From: Candidatus Chromulinivoraceae bacterium
GTDB lineage: Bacteria; Patescibacteriota; Saccharimonadia; Saccharimonadales; Saccharimonadaceae
Direction of reading: 5' to 3'
Length of the DNA stretch: 47,979 bases
NCBI GenBank assembly: GCA_035478595.1
Contig: DATIJL010000013.1
Span: 1 to 47,979, forward strand
In this document: positions 8,138 to 16,012 of the stretch, piece after piece
How positions within the stretch are numbered: the first letter of the stretch is position 1
Layout of the letters: every line of letters starts with the position of its first letter
Made by a program: the position numbers and the translations under genes
Notes under the pieces: generated by a model
What the model was told of the DNA's origin: nothing
Seen by the model: only the letters and a program-made list of their open reading frames with translations
The model's database searches: none

Positions 8138-8614
8138 TTACTGCCCCCGGCTCATCATAGAATACGTAATAGCTGCCGCTAGCGCATCAGCACAGTCGTC
8201 TGGTTTTGGTACTTCTTTTAGACCCAAATGTATTCGTACCATTTCTTGCACCTGCTTTTTATCTGCCTTACCATATCCAGTAAGAGTTTGCTTAATTTGC
8301 ATTGGCGTATATTCCGCAATCGGCAGCTTTGCCTTACGACCAGTAAGTATAGCCACGCCCCTTGCCTGCGCTACGCTAATTGCCGTCGTTACGTTACGCG
8401 CAAAAAACAGCTGTTCTATCGACATTACCTCAGGTTTAGTCTCAGCAATAATCTCAGTAAGTCCATCAAAAATCTCTTCAAGCCGCTCGTCTATCGGTGT
8501 ATGTGCCGGCGTAGTAATGACACCCGCCGTTACCATGCGTGCCTTACCCTTTATCACATCCACAACCCCAAAACCTAAAATGCCCGTGCCGGGGTCGATA
8601 CCGATGATTCTCAT
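8138..8614 (-). CDS. ruvC: Crossover junction endodeoxyribonuclease RuvC
   Basis: 158 aa, the usual length. The RNase H-like fold begins MRIIGIDPGTG with catalytic Asp7. SIEQLFF supplies Glu67 and the C-terminal DDCADA cluster (139-144) the remaining acidic residues. RuvC cuts Holliday junctions symmetrically after RuvAB migration. TATACT (8621-8626) lies 6 nt before the ATG and there is no Shine-Dalgarno, so transcription may start at the ATG even though yebC lies just upstream. Confidence 0.97.
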   Translation of the reverse strand: MRIIGIDPGTGILGFGVVDVIKGKARMVTAGVITTPAHTPIDERLEEIFDGLTEIIAETKPEVMSIEQLFFARNVTTAISVAQARGVAILTGRKAKLPIAEYTPMQIKQTLTGYGKADKKQVQEMVRIHLGLKEVPKPDDCADALAAAITYSMMSRGQ

Positions 8615-8628
8615 AGCTTTAGTATACG

Positions 8629-9354
8629 TTACTCTTCAACATCAACAGTAATGTCAGCGTTGGTATGTACGTTTACAACGTCGTCAAGATCATCAAGCGC
8701 GTCCATAACTTTTAGCGCCTTGCGAGCAACTTCTGGATCACTAATTTCTACTTGTGCATTTGGAACGTACTGCAGTTCCGCTTCTTTTACTTCAAGCCCA
8801 GCAGCCATAATTGCTGTACGTACTTTTGCGAGTTCTTTTTGGTCAGTATAAACAATAAGCTCACCCTCATCTTCTATCGCATCTTCTGCGCCAGCATCAA
8901 GCACGGTCAAAAGTGCGTCCTCGCCACTTGCTGCAACACGAATTACACCTTTACGAGCAAATTGAAACGCAACACTGCCAGGTTCTGCCATTGTTCCACC
9001 ATTTTTAGTAAGTGCAGAACGAACTTCTGGGTAGGTACGGTTTTTGTTGTCAGTTGCGGTCTCGATAATAATACCCATACCACCCGGGCCGTATGCTTCG
9101 TAGGTTGCTTCTTCAAGCGTTGCCGCATTTTTATCTGCAACGCGGTCAATAGCACGCTGAATATTAGCGGCTGGCATGTTTGCTTGCTTTGCTTTTTCAA
9201 TTGCAAGAGCAAGTGCCGAGTTCATAACCGGGTCGACACCACTACGAGCAGCAATGGCAATTTGGTTACCAATTTTAGTAAATACTGCGCCACGCTTGGC
9301 GTCTTTAGCGCCTTTTTCGCGCTTAATAGTTGACCATTTACTGTGTCCTGACAT
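8629..9354 (-). CDS. yebC: YebC/PmpR/TACO1 family regulatory protein
   Basis: 241 aa, full family length. The N-terminus MSGHSKWSTIKREKGAKD is the family signature, followed by the conserved GGMGIIIET and a Glu/Asp-rich end. Family members have been described as transcription regulators and, more recently, as factors helping ribosomes through difficult peptides. Location next to ruvC is a common bacterial arrangement. A GGGAGA Shine-Dalgarno lies 5 nt before the ATG. Confidence 0.96.
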   Translation of the reverse strand: MSGHSKWSTIKREKGAKDAKRGAVFTKIGNQIAIAARSGVDPVMNSALALAIEKAKQANMPAANIQRAIDRVADKNAATLEEATYEAYGPGGMGIIIETATDNKNRTYPEVRSALTKNGGTMAEPGSVAFQFARKGVIRVAASGEDALLTVLDAGAEDAIEDEGELIVYTDQKELAKVRTAIMAAGLEVKEAELQYVPNAQVEISDPEVARKALKVMDALDDLDDVVNVHTNADITVDVEE

Positions 9355-9456
9355 TAAGATCTCCCGTGGTTACATCGAGTATATATTTTCTTTATTATAA
9401 CAGATATAAACCACTCTTTCTAGAGGATCTTAGCTTACTTCTTGCAGCGTTAAACC

Positions 9457-10188
9457 CTACCCATACAACCAATGAGCCACACCCCCATGATGTGAACATG
9501 CGCCGCTACCAGTTGCGTTACTATGTGAACCGTCGTTACAAGTAGCCCCTATCCTACTAGTGGCTTGGGCAGGAGGTGTGTAAGTATTCGTACTAGGTGA
9601 CGTGTATGTCTGAGCTGTCGGTGGAGCTACGTATGTTCCAATAAGTGTTACCCTTGCAACGGGCTGTGTAGTAATTTCGTTTTTCGTTTCTTTTCGAGCC
9701 GTTTCCTTTCCCTGTACATAAGTCACTTCGTAAGTAATAGTACGTGTACCATCAGCACCTACAACAGAAACCTTGGTTTTACCCGAAGGTAAAGTGTCTG
9801 TCTGCTGCTCGATAGAGCCAAACGGCACGACCTCTGTTTTGGTTTCAATTTTAGCGATCGGCTTTTTAGCGTCTTCTTCGATTCGACGCTGCTGATCAGC
9901 AGTAGACTTTGCCTGCTGCTGAGCCTGCGCGTCCGCAGTGTCTTGGGCTAACCTTGCCTGCTTAACACTAGCGGGTTCAGTGGCAGCCATAACAGTACCG
10001 AAGCTAAACATTGTAACTAGCATGACAGCAAGAGCCACCATAACAATAACCATACGTGAAACCGGTTTGTTAATATGTTTTGACTTCTGAAGATGGTGCG
10101 GTTTTATGAAGAAGAAAATGGTCGCTACGACAAGACCTATAAGCGTAAACATCATTAGTGTGCCACTTATATAGTAGATAGCATCCAT
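9457..10188 (-). CDS. Membrane protein with G5 and DUF3761 domains
   Basis: 243 aa. Two N-terminal membrane segments (about 5-28 and 45-69) precede an extracytoplasmic Ala/Gln-rich linker (80-110). A G5-like domain follows at about 112-188 (KTEVVPFGS, then YVQGKETARKETKNEI and PVARVTLIGT). After a Thr/Pro-rich spacer, the C-terminus (CNDGSHSNATGSGACSHHGG) matches the DUF3761 pattern with paired Cys and His. G5 domains are associated with cell-wall sugar binding. A surface role in envelope or host contact is inferred. Confidence 0.85.
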   Translation of the reverse strand: MDAIYYISGTLMMFTLIGLVVATIFFFIKPHHLQKSKHINKPVSRMVIVMVALAVMLVTMFSFGTVMAATEPASVKQARLAQDTADAQAQQQAKSTADQQRRIEEDAKKPIAKIETKTEVVPFGSIEQQTDTLPSGKTKVSVVGADGTRTITYEVTYVQGKETARKETKNEITTQPVARVTLIGTYVAPPTAQTYTSPSTNTYTPPAQATSRIGATCNDGSHSNATGSGACSHHGGVAHWLYG

Positions 10189-10285
10189 GCTTCTTTGATC
10201 TCCCTTAATACACCGTTATAGGGGGATTATAGCATGAAGAATAGCTGCTAGAGGAAATCTTCTTATTTTTTAGTTTCACTAATAC

Positions 10286-10314
10286 TTGAAGATCATTTGC
10301 TTTGGCTAGATAAT
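10286..10314 (+). promoter_or_regulatory. Sigma70-like promoter before the 60-aa ORF
   Basis: TTGAAG (10286-10291), a 17-nt spacer and GATAAT (10309-10314) stand 8 nt upstream of the ATG at 10323. The predicted transcript would start at or next to the start codon. Confidence 0.55.
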
Positions 10315-10322
10315 CAGAGCAT

Positions 10323-10505
10323 ATGGAAATTATACAAATCAGATCTGCCGTAAATATAATCTTTTCCAGTCTTTCGGGATCAAGCCGCGTTAGTTATACT
10401 GCGTCAAATAATTTCTTAATTTTTATCGGTATTATTCTTTTACTCGCGCTAGCGAGTATCATCATTGTTTCTATCGTAAAAAAGATTCGTAACAAGAAAA
10501 AATAA
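10323..10505 (+). CDS. Small single-span membrane protein
   Basis: 60 aa with one strongly hydrophobic segment (FLIFIGIILLLALASIIIV, about 32-50) followed by a lysine/arginine-rich tail (KKIRNKKK). This is a typical N-out, C-in anchor with no extra domain. A plausible promoter sits directly upstream, which is the main reason to accept so short an ORF. No function can be assigned. Confidence 0.5.
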   Translation: MEIIQIRSAVNIIFSSLSGSSRVSYTASNNFLIFIGIILLLALASIIIVSIVKKIRNKKK

Positions 10506-10510
10506 CTCCC

Positions 10511-10549
10511 GGGTGGAACTCTCACACCTTTCGGCGGAGAGTCCCACCC
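10511..10549. terminator. GC-rich hairpin at the 3' end of the cfa insert
   Basis: GGGTGG-A-ACTCTC (10511-10523) pairs with GAGAGT-C-CCACCC (10537-10549), a 13-bp stem with one mismatch. It lies just past the stop of the GC-rich cfa gene and lacks a run of T on either strand, the style of terminator often seen in high-GC Actinobacteria. Confidence 0.55.
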
Positions 10550-10582
10550 CATCCCACGTTCTCGGATGAAGGAGAGAGGACC

Positions 10583-11764
10583 TCAGTACAGATAGGCCCG
10601 AGTGAGGGGCCACTCGCCGTCGGCGGGCTTTCCCTTGGTGAATACCACTTGCGTCAGACCAAGCTGACCATAGCGGAACCCACCCTCGGACCCTGCGAGC
10701 CAGAAGTCCCGCATGCGGTAGAACGCCTCGTCGAACATCTCGACGATCCGCGCACGGTTCTTGCGATGTGCATCGCGCCACATACGCAGAGTCTCCGCGT
10801 AGTGCTGCCACAGGTTCTCACGGTCGACCGACCACAAACCGTGCGACGCCAGCCCGTCCTCGATCTCGGCGACAGTCGGCAAGTATCCTCCGGGGAAGAT
10901 GTACTTGTCGACCCATGCATCCACAGGCCGAGACCGTTGCTGTGTGATCGTGTGGAGCAGCGAAACGCCACCGTCAACCAGCAGCTCCGCAACCTTACGG
11001 AAGTACTGATCACGGTTGCCGCGCCCCACGTGCTCGAACATGCCGACGCTCACGATCCGATCGAACGGCTCATCCATCGGTAGGTCCTGGTAGTTCATGA
11101 GTTCGAATCGCACCAGGTGCGACACACCCTCACGCTCCGCCAGTTCACGTGCGCCGGCCAGTTGTGCCGTGCTGAGCGTAATGCCCAACACTCGCGCCTT
11201 GTACTGCTTGGCGGCGGCGACGGCCAGGTGACCCCAGCCGCAACCGATGTCAAGCAGCCGCATGCCGGGCTGAAGCCGCAGCTTGCGGAGCACGTGATCG
11301 ATCTTTTGGTGCTGCGCCTGCTCCAGGCCATCCTCCGAGTCCTTGAAGTACGCACACGAGTACGTACAGGTCGGGTCGAGGAACAGCTTGTAGTAGTCGT
11401 TACCCACACTGTAGTGGGTCTCGATGTAGCTCTGCTGAGCCTCCTTGTGGTTGCGGTGACGGCGGAACGGCTGACGTACAGCCACCGTAGGCTGATTCCG
11501 AGCCACCAGCTCGAAGAACAGCGGGAGCTGGTCTTCACTGATCTGGAGCTGCCCGTTGGTGTAGGCCTCGCCGATGGCGAGGCTTGCGTTGACGAGCATC
11601 CGTCGAACCATGCCGGGGTCCTTGATAGCGACCCGCAGCACCGGTTCGTCGACTCCCCTCACCCCCGCATAGCGACGAACTGAGTCGTCCCAGAACGTCA
11701 CCTCCACGTTTCCTCGGCGCAGAAGTGTGCGGAGTACCTGATGTGCCAGATTCTTCTCGAGCAC
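10583..11764 (-). CDS. cfa: Cyclopropane-fatty-acyl-phospholipid synthase family protein
   Basis: 393 aa SAM-dependent enzyme. After an N-terminal helical lipid-binding region come HYSVGNDYY (117-125), the SAM-binding motif LDIGCGWG (171-178), SVGMFEHVG, and the C-terminal FPGGYLP and ENLWQHYAETL segments of the CFA/mycolic acid cyclopropane synthase family. It would methylenate (or methylate) double bonds of membrane phospholipid acyl chains. Base composition is strikingly GC-rich, with G or C at most third codon positions, unlike flanking genes. GTG start with AAAGGG upstream. An actinobacterial origin is likely. In an organism without fatty-acid synthesis it would act on acquired lipids. 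Confidence 0.93.
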   Translation of the reverse strand: MLEKNLAHQVLRTLLRRGNVEVTFWDDSVRRYAGVRGVDEPVLRVAIKDPGMVRRMLVNASLAIGEAYTNGQLQISEDQLPLFFELVARNQPTVAVRQPFRRHRNHKEAQQSYIETHYSVGNDYYKLFLDPTCTYSCAYFKDSEDGLEQAQHQKIDHVLRKLRLQPGMRLLDIGCGWGHLAVAAAKQYKARVLGITLSTAQLAGARELAEREGVSHLVRFELMNYQDLPMDEPFDRIVSVGMFEHVGRGNRDQYFRKVAELLVDGGVSLLHTITQQRSRPVDAWVDKYIFPGGYLPTVAEIEDGLASHGLWSVDRENLWQHYAETLRMWRDAHRKNRARIVEMFDEAFYRMRDFWLAGSEGGFRYGQLGLTQVVFTKGKPADGEWPLTRAYLY

Positions 11765-11825
11765 TGTTTTGCCCTTTCCTCATCCAGTCGGACATACTAA
11801 GTATAACTAAAGATGACTGGATAAT

Positions 11826-11859
11826 AAATTACCGCAAAATCGAAACATTGCGGTAATTT
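11826..11859 (-). terminator. Rho-independent terminator of the VOC gene
   Basis: AAATTACCGCAA and TTGCGGTAATTT form a perfect 12-bp stem with a 10-nt loop, followed on the minus strand by TATTA. It separates the VOC gene from the GC-rich cfa insert. Confidence 0.75.
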
Positions 11860-11878
11860 ACAGACTTGAGTGACCCGA

Positions 11879-12295
11879 CTATTTTGCTGCGGTAATATTA
11901 ACCATCCAAAATACACCAAATTTATCTATACACATACCGAACATGTCACCCCAAGGTGCTTTGCTAAGTGCTTGCTCTACTTTGCCACCTCCTACCAGCT
12001 TGTCGTAGTAGCCAGTTAGTTCCTCTTCGTTCTCACCGCTAAGCGAAAGACTCATATTTGTTCCGGCGATAAAGTCACGCATGCCAGTTGCAGCATCTGC
12101 AGCCATAATGGTGATACCGTTATCTGCAACAAGAGCGGCGTGCATAATTTCATCTGGTTTAACGCCATGGTCGGTCATGCCAGCTTCTCCGAATGTAGAG
12201 AGAGTGAGTTGTCCACCGAAGACTGTTTTATAAAATTCCATTGCCTCACGAGTGTTACCTTGAAAACTAATATATGGGTTGAGTTTTGATTGCAT
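11879..12295 (-). CDS. VOC/PhnB-like glyoxalase-fold protein
   Basis: 138 aa, starting at the ATG preceded by AAGGAG, not at an upstream in-frame Met. It begins LNPYISFQGNTREAMEFYKTVFGG and has GITIMAADA and a C-terminal WGDMFGMCIDKFGVFWMVN, matching the PhnB/3-demethylubiquinone-like branch of the vicinal oxygen chelate superfamily. Members of this branch often lack proven activity. Substrate unknown. It has its own terminator, so it is probably monocistronic. Confidence 0.85.
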   Translation of the reverse strand: MQSKLNPYISFQGNTREAMEFYKTVFGGQLTLSTFGEAGMTDHGVKPDEIMHAALVADNGITIMAADAATGMRDFIAGTNMSLSLSGENEEELTGYYDKLVGGGKVEQALSKAPWGDMFGMCIDKFGVFWMVNITAAK

Positions 12296-12371
12296 GCTTT
12301 TCTCCTTATTATGTTCATGTTTAATTATACTCGACTGGGCGATTTGCATCTGATTAGATATGATAAGAGAT

Positions 12372-13145
12372 ATGAACATGACACAGCACGAGGCCTGGCA
12401 AGTCCTTACAAAAGTACCCAAGCTAACCATATATTTTTGGATTATTAAAATTATTACCACTGCACTCGGTGAAGCAACTTCGGATTATCTGGTCAATACA
12501 ATTAGCCCCTACATTGCAGTTGGGCTAGGATTTATTCTCCTTGTTATAATGCTTGCTTGGCAATTGACAACTAAAAAATATACTCCAGCGATTTATTGGC
12601 TCACCGCCTTAGCTGTAAGTATAGCGGGCACAATGGGCGCTGATGTCGTACACGTGGGATTTGGTATACCGTATGCAATATCGACCGCTTTCTATACGCT
12701 CGCTCTCGCTGCAGCCTTTACTCTTTGGTATCGCAGTGAGAAAACGCTATCTATTCACAGTATTTACACAAAGAAGCGCGAGAGTTTTTACTGGTTAGTG
12801 GTACTCCTAACTTTTGCACTTGGAACAGCCGCAGGCGACCTTACGGCCTTCACCTTTAATCTGGGATTCTTATTATCAGGTATTCTATTTACAGCCATTT
12901 TTGCAGTTCCATGTCTTCTTTACTGGAAGTTTAAACTAAACCCTATCGTAACTTTTTGGTTTGCGTATATTTTTACCCGACCAGTGGGCGCATCGTTCGC
13001 AGATTGGTTTGGTAAACCGATCTCGATCGGAGGCCTTGGCTACGGAGATATTGCAGTTTGTGCGTTTTTAATTACATTGTTTGTAATTTTTGTCGCATAT
13101 GTTTCGATAACTCGCACCGACAGATTCTCAAAACTCGAAGGATAG
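12372..13145 (+). CDS. COG4705-type multi-pass membrane protein
   Basis: About 257 aa with some eight membrane segments. It contains four related acidic motifs: LGEATSDYL, GTMGADVVHVGFG, LGTAAGDLTAF and RPVGASFADWF. Each has Gly and an acidic residue next to a helix, so it looks like an internally repeated transporter-type protein. COG4705 proteins are uncharacterised membrane proteins. I start at the ATG at 12372 because TATGAT lies 7 nt upstream (12359-12364); an in-frame ATG at 12360 is also possible. It is divergent from the VOC gene. Confidence 0.75.
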   Translation: MNMTQHEAWQVLTKVPKLTIYFWIIKIITTALGEATSDYLVNTISPYIAVGLGFILLVIMLAWQLTTKKYTPAIYWLTALAVSIAGTMGADVVHVGFGIPYAISTAFYTLALAAAFTLWYRSEKTLSIHSIYTKKRESFYWLVVLLTFALGTAAGDLTAFTFNLGFLLSGILFTAIFAVPCLLYWKFKLNPIVTFWFAYIFTRPVGASFADWFGKPISIGGLGYGDIAVCAFLITLFVIFVAYVSITRTDRFSKLEG

Positions 13146-13157
13146 CCAGCGATAAAT

Positions 13158-13190
13158 AAAAAGACCTCCAAATAAAGGAAGTCTTTTTTA
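13158..13190. terminator. Bidirectional terminator between COG4705 gene and tRNA-Lys
   Basis: AAAAAGAC-C-TCC (13158-13169) pairs with GGA-A-GTCTTTTT (13177-13188), one mismatch, with A and T tracts on both sides. It can serve the plus-strand membrane protein gene and the minus-strand tRNA. Confidence 0.75.
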
Positions 13191-13198
13191 TAATTTCA

Positions 13199-13275
13199 TG
13201 GAGGGTCCAGTGGGGCTTGAACCCACGACACCCTGCTTAAAAGGCAGGTGCTCTAACCAGCTGAGCTATGGACCC
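13199..13275 (-). tRNA. tRNA-Lys (anticodon UUU)
   Basis: All four stems pair: acceptor GGGTCCA/TGGACCC, D-arm GCTC/GAGC, anticodon stem CCTGC/GCAGG with loop CTTTTAA (anticodon TTT), T-arm GTGGG/CCCAC with loop TTCAAGC. CCA is encoded. The discriminator base preceding CCA reads U, which is unusual for tRNA-Lys. Confidence 0.95.
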
Positions 13276-13288
13276 ATGTAGTAAGTAC

Positions 13289-13304
13289 TACCAACGCGTT
13301 GGTA
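13289..13304. repeat. 16-bp perfect palindrome in the tRNA-Lys leader
   Basis: TACCAACGCGTTGGTA is self-complementary. It lies 14 nt before the tRNA 5' end and just after the predicted transcription start, so it would form a hairpin at the very 5' end of the precursor tRNA. Confidence 0.55.
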
Positions 13305-13312
13305 ACTTTAAA

Positions 13313-13342
13313 AAGATATCACTTTTAAGGGGTGTTTGTCAA
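13313..13342 (-). promoter_or_regulatory. Promoter of tRNA-Lys
   Basis: On the minus strand TTGACA (13337-13342) is followed after 18 nt by TATCTT (13313-13318), or after 17 nt by ATATCT. It is correctly placed for the tRNA. Confidence 0.6.
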
Positions 13343-13591
13343 TATTTAGACAAAACGCGCCTACTCATTTTCAAGTATTTGTTGCTGAAACGGAGAGATC
13401 TCGGCTTCTTCAGAAGCCTCCTCTAAGTGCAGCTCACAGTAGAGCTGACTTAGCGCTAACGCGCCTTGCAGTTTTTTGGGCCGCTCTTCTACCGTGGATT
13501 GATCACAATTTTCATGTATACATATAGACATAACATAACCATGATACTACACATACGATATGCGTAGACTGTGATCTGAGTCACAAAACGT
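13343..13591. other. Intergenic stretch without a supported gene
   Basis: A 63-codon plus-strand frame exists (13336-13527), but it overlaps the tRNA promoter, has no start signal and shows no protein-like pattern. I see no RNA gene or clear repeat here. Confidence 0.5.
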
Positions 13592-14077
13592 CTAATGCTC
13601 CTTGTCTTTGTGATGACGGCGCGATGTTTTGGTAAAGAGAAGGTCAACTACCGCGAAGATAAGCCCGGCCGTCACGATAACAGCGCGGTACTGTACGAAG
13701 AATTCATATACTGGTTTACCAGTAGCGTCTATCACCAGAGCCGAACCAAGTGGCTCAAGTAGCAGCGCTATCGCCAGTCCGGCAAACGCCAGCGCACCAA
13801 CCACCCGTTGGATCATATTTTTATATGTCGGACCGCTCGAAAGTAGCAAAAGAGCCGGTAGCAAGATAAGTACCGCCGACACCACACTCGAAAGAGGCGG
13901 TTTAATAATTTGAATACCAGTGTTGGCAATGATAGGCGTTAGGTCGCCCACCCATAGCGTACTGAGCATCGCTCCGGCGGCAAGCGCCAAGCTTGGTGCA
14001 CCAAATCGTCGCTTAGTAAAAAACACGACAGCGAATAGTAGTGCAATAACGATCAGAAAAATCGCCACAAAGCTCAA
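13592..14077 (-). CDS. Small multi-pass membrane protein
   Basis: 161 aa with about five hydrophobic segments (near 1-20, 28-45, 62-80, 90-110, 130-148) and a short basic, His-rich tail (SRRHHKDKEH). No motif identifies a family. Its ATG overlaps the stop of the DUF192 gene by 4 nt (ATGA), so the two are translationally coupled and may act together at the membrane. Confidence 0.75.
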   Translation of the reverse strand: MSFVAIFLIVIALLFAVVFFTKRRFGAPSLALAAGAMLSTLWVGDLTPIIANTGIQIIKPPLSSVVSAVLILLPALLLLSSGPTYKNMIQRVVGALAFAGLAIALLLEPLGSALVIDATGKPVYEFFVQYRAVIVTAGLIFAVVDLLFTKTSRRHHKDKEH

Positions 14078-14559
14078 AATTGTATCCCCTGTAGGTTGTT
14101 TTCATCAAACTGCGCAGTGGCGTTTATATCGATGGATTTTTGCCCTACTACACCAGCTGCAAGTTCTACTACGTAACGTGCATCATCTTTGGGCGCAAAC
14201 TGTTGATACGGATAGCTTTCTGGTGGCACATTCTTGACGATGTATATCACCTGCTTGTCTTTATTGAGCCACACGATATCTATGGGAAAATTCATATCCT
14301 TCATGTTGATAGGCCATTTGCCGTCCGTATCATAAACAAAGATCATAGCGTTATCCACGCTTAGGCTTGGTGTACCTGTTAGGCCTTTATCGCGCGCAGC
14401 TTGCGTTTTAGCCACTTGAGCCGTGAAGATTCCATCACCAAGATGTAACGTCGTGTGCGGCTGTAGCTGCGGCCACAGGACGTACACAGCGGCCATAGAC
14501 ACGAGCATCAATACCAAGGCAATTACACCCCAGGACATGGCGTCTCTTCGTCGGCTCAT
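14074..14559 (-). CDS. DUF192 family membrane-anchored protein
   Basis: 161 aa with one N-terminal membrane anchor (about 9-29). The extracytoplasmic DUF192 domain shows the family pattern: VAKTQAARDKGLTGTPSL, then MIFVYDTDGKWPINMKDMNFPIDIVWL and the I-x-x-I-V-x-N-V-P-P-E-S-Y segment. The biochemical role of DUF192 is unknown. It is coupled to the downstream membrane protein and follows rimK by 56 nt. Confidence 0.88.
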   Translation of the reverse strand: MSRRRDAMSWGVIALVLMLVSMAAVYVLWPQLQPHTTLHLGDGIFTAQVAKTQAARDKGLTGTPSLSVDNAMIFVYDTDGKWPINMKDMNFPIDIVWLNKDKQVIYIVKNVPPESYPYQQFAPKDDARYVVELAAGVVGQKSIDINATAQFDENNLQGIQF

Positions 14560-14615
14560 ATGCGCACAGCCCGCATTATCATAAGCCTTATTATAGCAAA
14601 GAAGCTAAAAAGGGG

Positions 14616-15527
14616 TTACGCGCCGATTTTATCTTTTTTGGTACGACGTTTAGCGTTCATCTCGACATATTCGATAATCGGACCTGCGACATCACGACCA
14701 GTTACCTTTTCGATGCCAAAGCCAGGACTGGCATTCACTTCAAGAATAAGCGGACCGCGCTCGCTACGCATCATGTCGACACCGGCAATATTAAGACCCA
14801 TAGCCTTTGCAGCACGGATAGCCATTTTGCGTTCTTCTTCAGTCAGCTTAATTGGAGTGCCTTCGCCACCTTTGTGTAGATTAGAGCGAAAATCATCATC
14901 CAAGCTCTGGCGTTTCATACTAGCAACCACGCGGCTACCAACCACAAACACACGGATATCCGTACCAGCAGATTCTTTTACGAATTCTTGCAATAGTACG
15001 TTCGTGCCATCTTCATTAGATAGATAGAATGCCTGAAGTACTGATTTTGCAGCTTTTTTGCTTTCAGCTAGAACGACACCATTTCCATGAGTGCCACTGG
15101 CCAGCTTAATAATAACCGGCATACCACCCACTTTGTCGATGAGGTCATCAATGTCCGTAGAGTTGCGTGAAAAAACCGTTTTTGGAATGCCGATACCTGC
15201 CTTGGAAAGCAGTTGCATACTACGTAGCTTATCACGCGAACGGTTAATTGATATCGAGCTGGAAACGGCGTAGATACCCTGCATTTCAAGCTGACGAACG
15301 ATAGCCGTACCGTAACGAGTCATATTTGCTGCAATGCGTGGAATAACTGCATCGAAACCACCGAGGTCTTCTCCGTGGTAGCTAATTGTTGGATTGTTTT
15401 GTTCAATAGACGCGTAGCAGTCACGGTATTTGATAACCGAAACTTCATGACCACGCTTAATAGCCTCTTCTTTGAGACGCTTTGTCGAGTAGTTACCTGG
15501 ACCATTAGAAAGGATTGCAATTTTCAT
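14616..15527 (-). CDS. rimK: RimK-type ATP-grasp ligase
   Basis: 303 aa. It has an N-terminal pre-ATP-grasp domain (MKIAILSNGPGNYS), a central ATP-binding segment (MPVIIKLASGTHGNGVV), the RimK signature NLHKGGEG (216-223) and metal-binding EVNASPG (263-269). RimK enzymes add glutamate to the C-terminus of ribosomal protein S6 or make small glutamyl peptides through an acyl-phosphate. Its start overlaps the stop of the RimB-like protease gene by one base (TAATG), so ligase and protease are made together. Basic C-terminus (KRRTKKDK). Confidence 0.93.
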   Translation of the reverse strand: MKIAILSNGPGNYSTKRLKEEAIKRGHEVSVIKYRDCYASIEQNNPTISYHGEDLGGFDAVIPRIAANMTRYGTAIVRQLEMQGIYAVSSSISINRSRDKLRSMQLLSKAGIGIPKTVFSRNSTDIDDLIDKVGGMPVIIKLASGTHGNGVVLAESKKAAKSVLQAFYLSNEDGTNVLLQEFVKESAGTDIRVFVVGSRVVASMKRQSLDDDFRSNLHKGGEGTPIKLTEEERKMAIRAAKAMGLNIAGVDMMRSERGPLILEVNASPGFGIEKVTGRDVAGPIIEYVEMNAKRRTKKDKIGA

Positions 15528-15973
15528 TAGTTTTCTCCGCCATCTGTATCATATTCTTGATTAATCTGTACGTCGACCAGAATGCCTTGTTCCCGTAGGA
15601 ATCGGCGACCGATAAGTATCTCGCGCTGCATCTTTGACCTATTAGAGAGGCCAATGGTGATCGGATAAGCCTTACCCTGGATCGTAATTTCAGTGGTAAT
15701 AATATACCGCCTAACAAGATGTCCCGTTGAGCTGCGTACCTGCGTCACTTCGTAATCTTCTGTTTCTTGTGTAAAAGATTCGTTTTCCGACGGGATAAAC
15801 CGCAGCACCCGTCTCCCATCAGATTCCCGTTTATGCTCTTTAACATACGAGCAGTGCATTGCCCCAGAATAGGCACCAGTATCTATCTTTGCGACACAGT
15901 CAATAATGCCGTACTGCGGCAACGATACGTGTTCTACACAGCCAAAGATAGTGGGAGTATGGGTATTTGACAT
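15527..15973 (-). CDS. RimB-like retropepsin-fold aspartic protease
   Basis: 148 aa of the RimB / COG4067 family (sometimes labelled ATP-dependent zinc protease). Catalytic AKIDTGAYSGAMHC carries D31-T-G33, and the conserved C-terminal segment is NRSKMQREILIGRRFL. RimB partners with RimK in other bacteria, trimming the glutamate tail, which fits the one-base gene overlap. A full promoter ends 6 nt before the ATG, so the mRNA is probably leaderless. Confidence 0.9.
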   Translation of the reverse strand: MSNTHTPTIFGCVEHVSLPQYGIIDCVAKIDTGAYSGAMHCSYVKEHKRESDGRRVLRFIPSENESFTQETEDYEVTQVRSSTGHLVRRYIITTEITIQGKAYPITIGLSNRSKMQREILIGRRFLREQGILVDVQINQEYDTDGGEN

Positions 15974-15979
15974 TCTAAT

Positions 15980-16008
15980 ACTTTAGCACATTTTGATGTA
16001 ATAGTCAA
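15980..16008 (-). promoter_or_regulatory. Promoter of the RimB-RimK pair
   Basis: Minus strand TTGACT (16003-16008), exactly 17 nt, TAAAGT (15980-15985), then 6 nt to the ATG at 15973. It closely resembles the DUF1704 promoter at 18370-18398, implying shared control. Confidence 0.75.
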
Positions 16009-16012
16009 CTAT

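Noticed and set aside
10649-11683. Long plus-strand and alternate minus frames inside cfa
   Set aside because: Antisense frames in high-GC DNA; the cfa frame carries all family motifs.
13336-13527. 63-codon plus-strand frame after tRNA-Lys
   Set aside because: Overlaps the tRNA promoter, no Shine-Dalgarno or -10 placed for it, no protein-like pattern.
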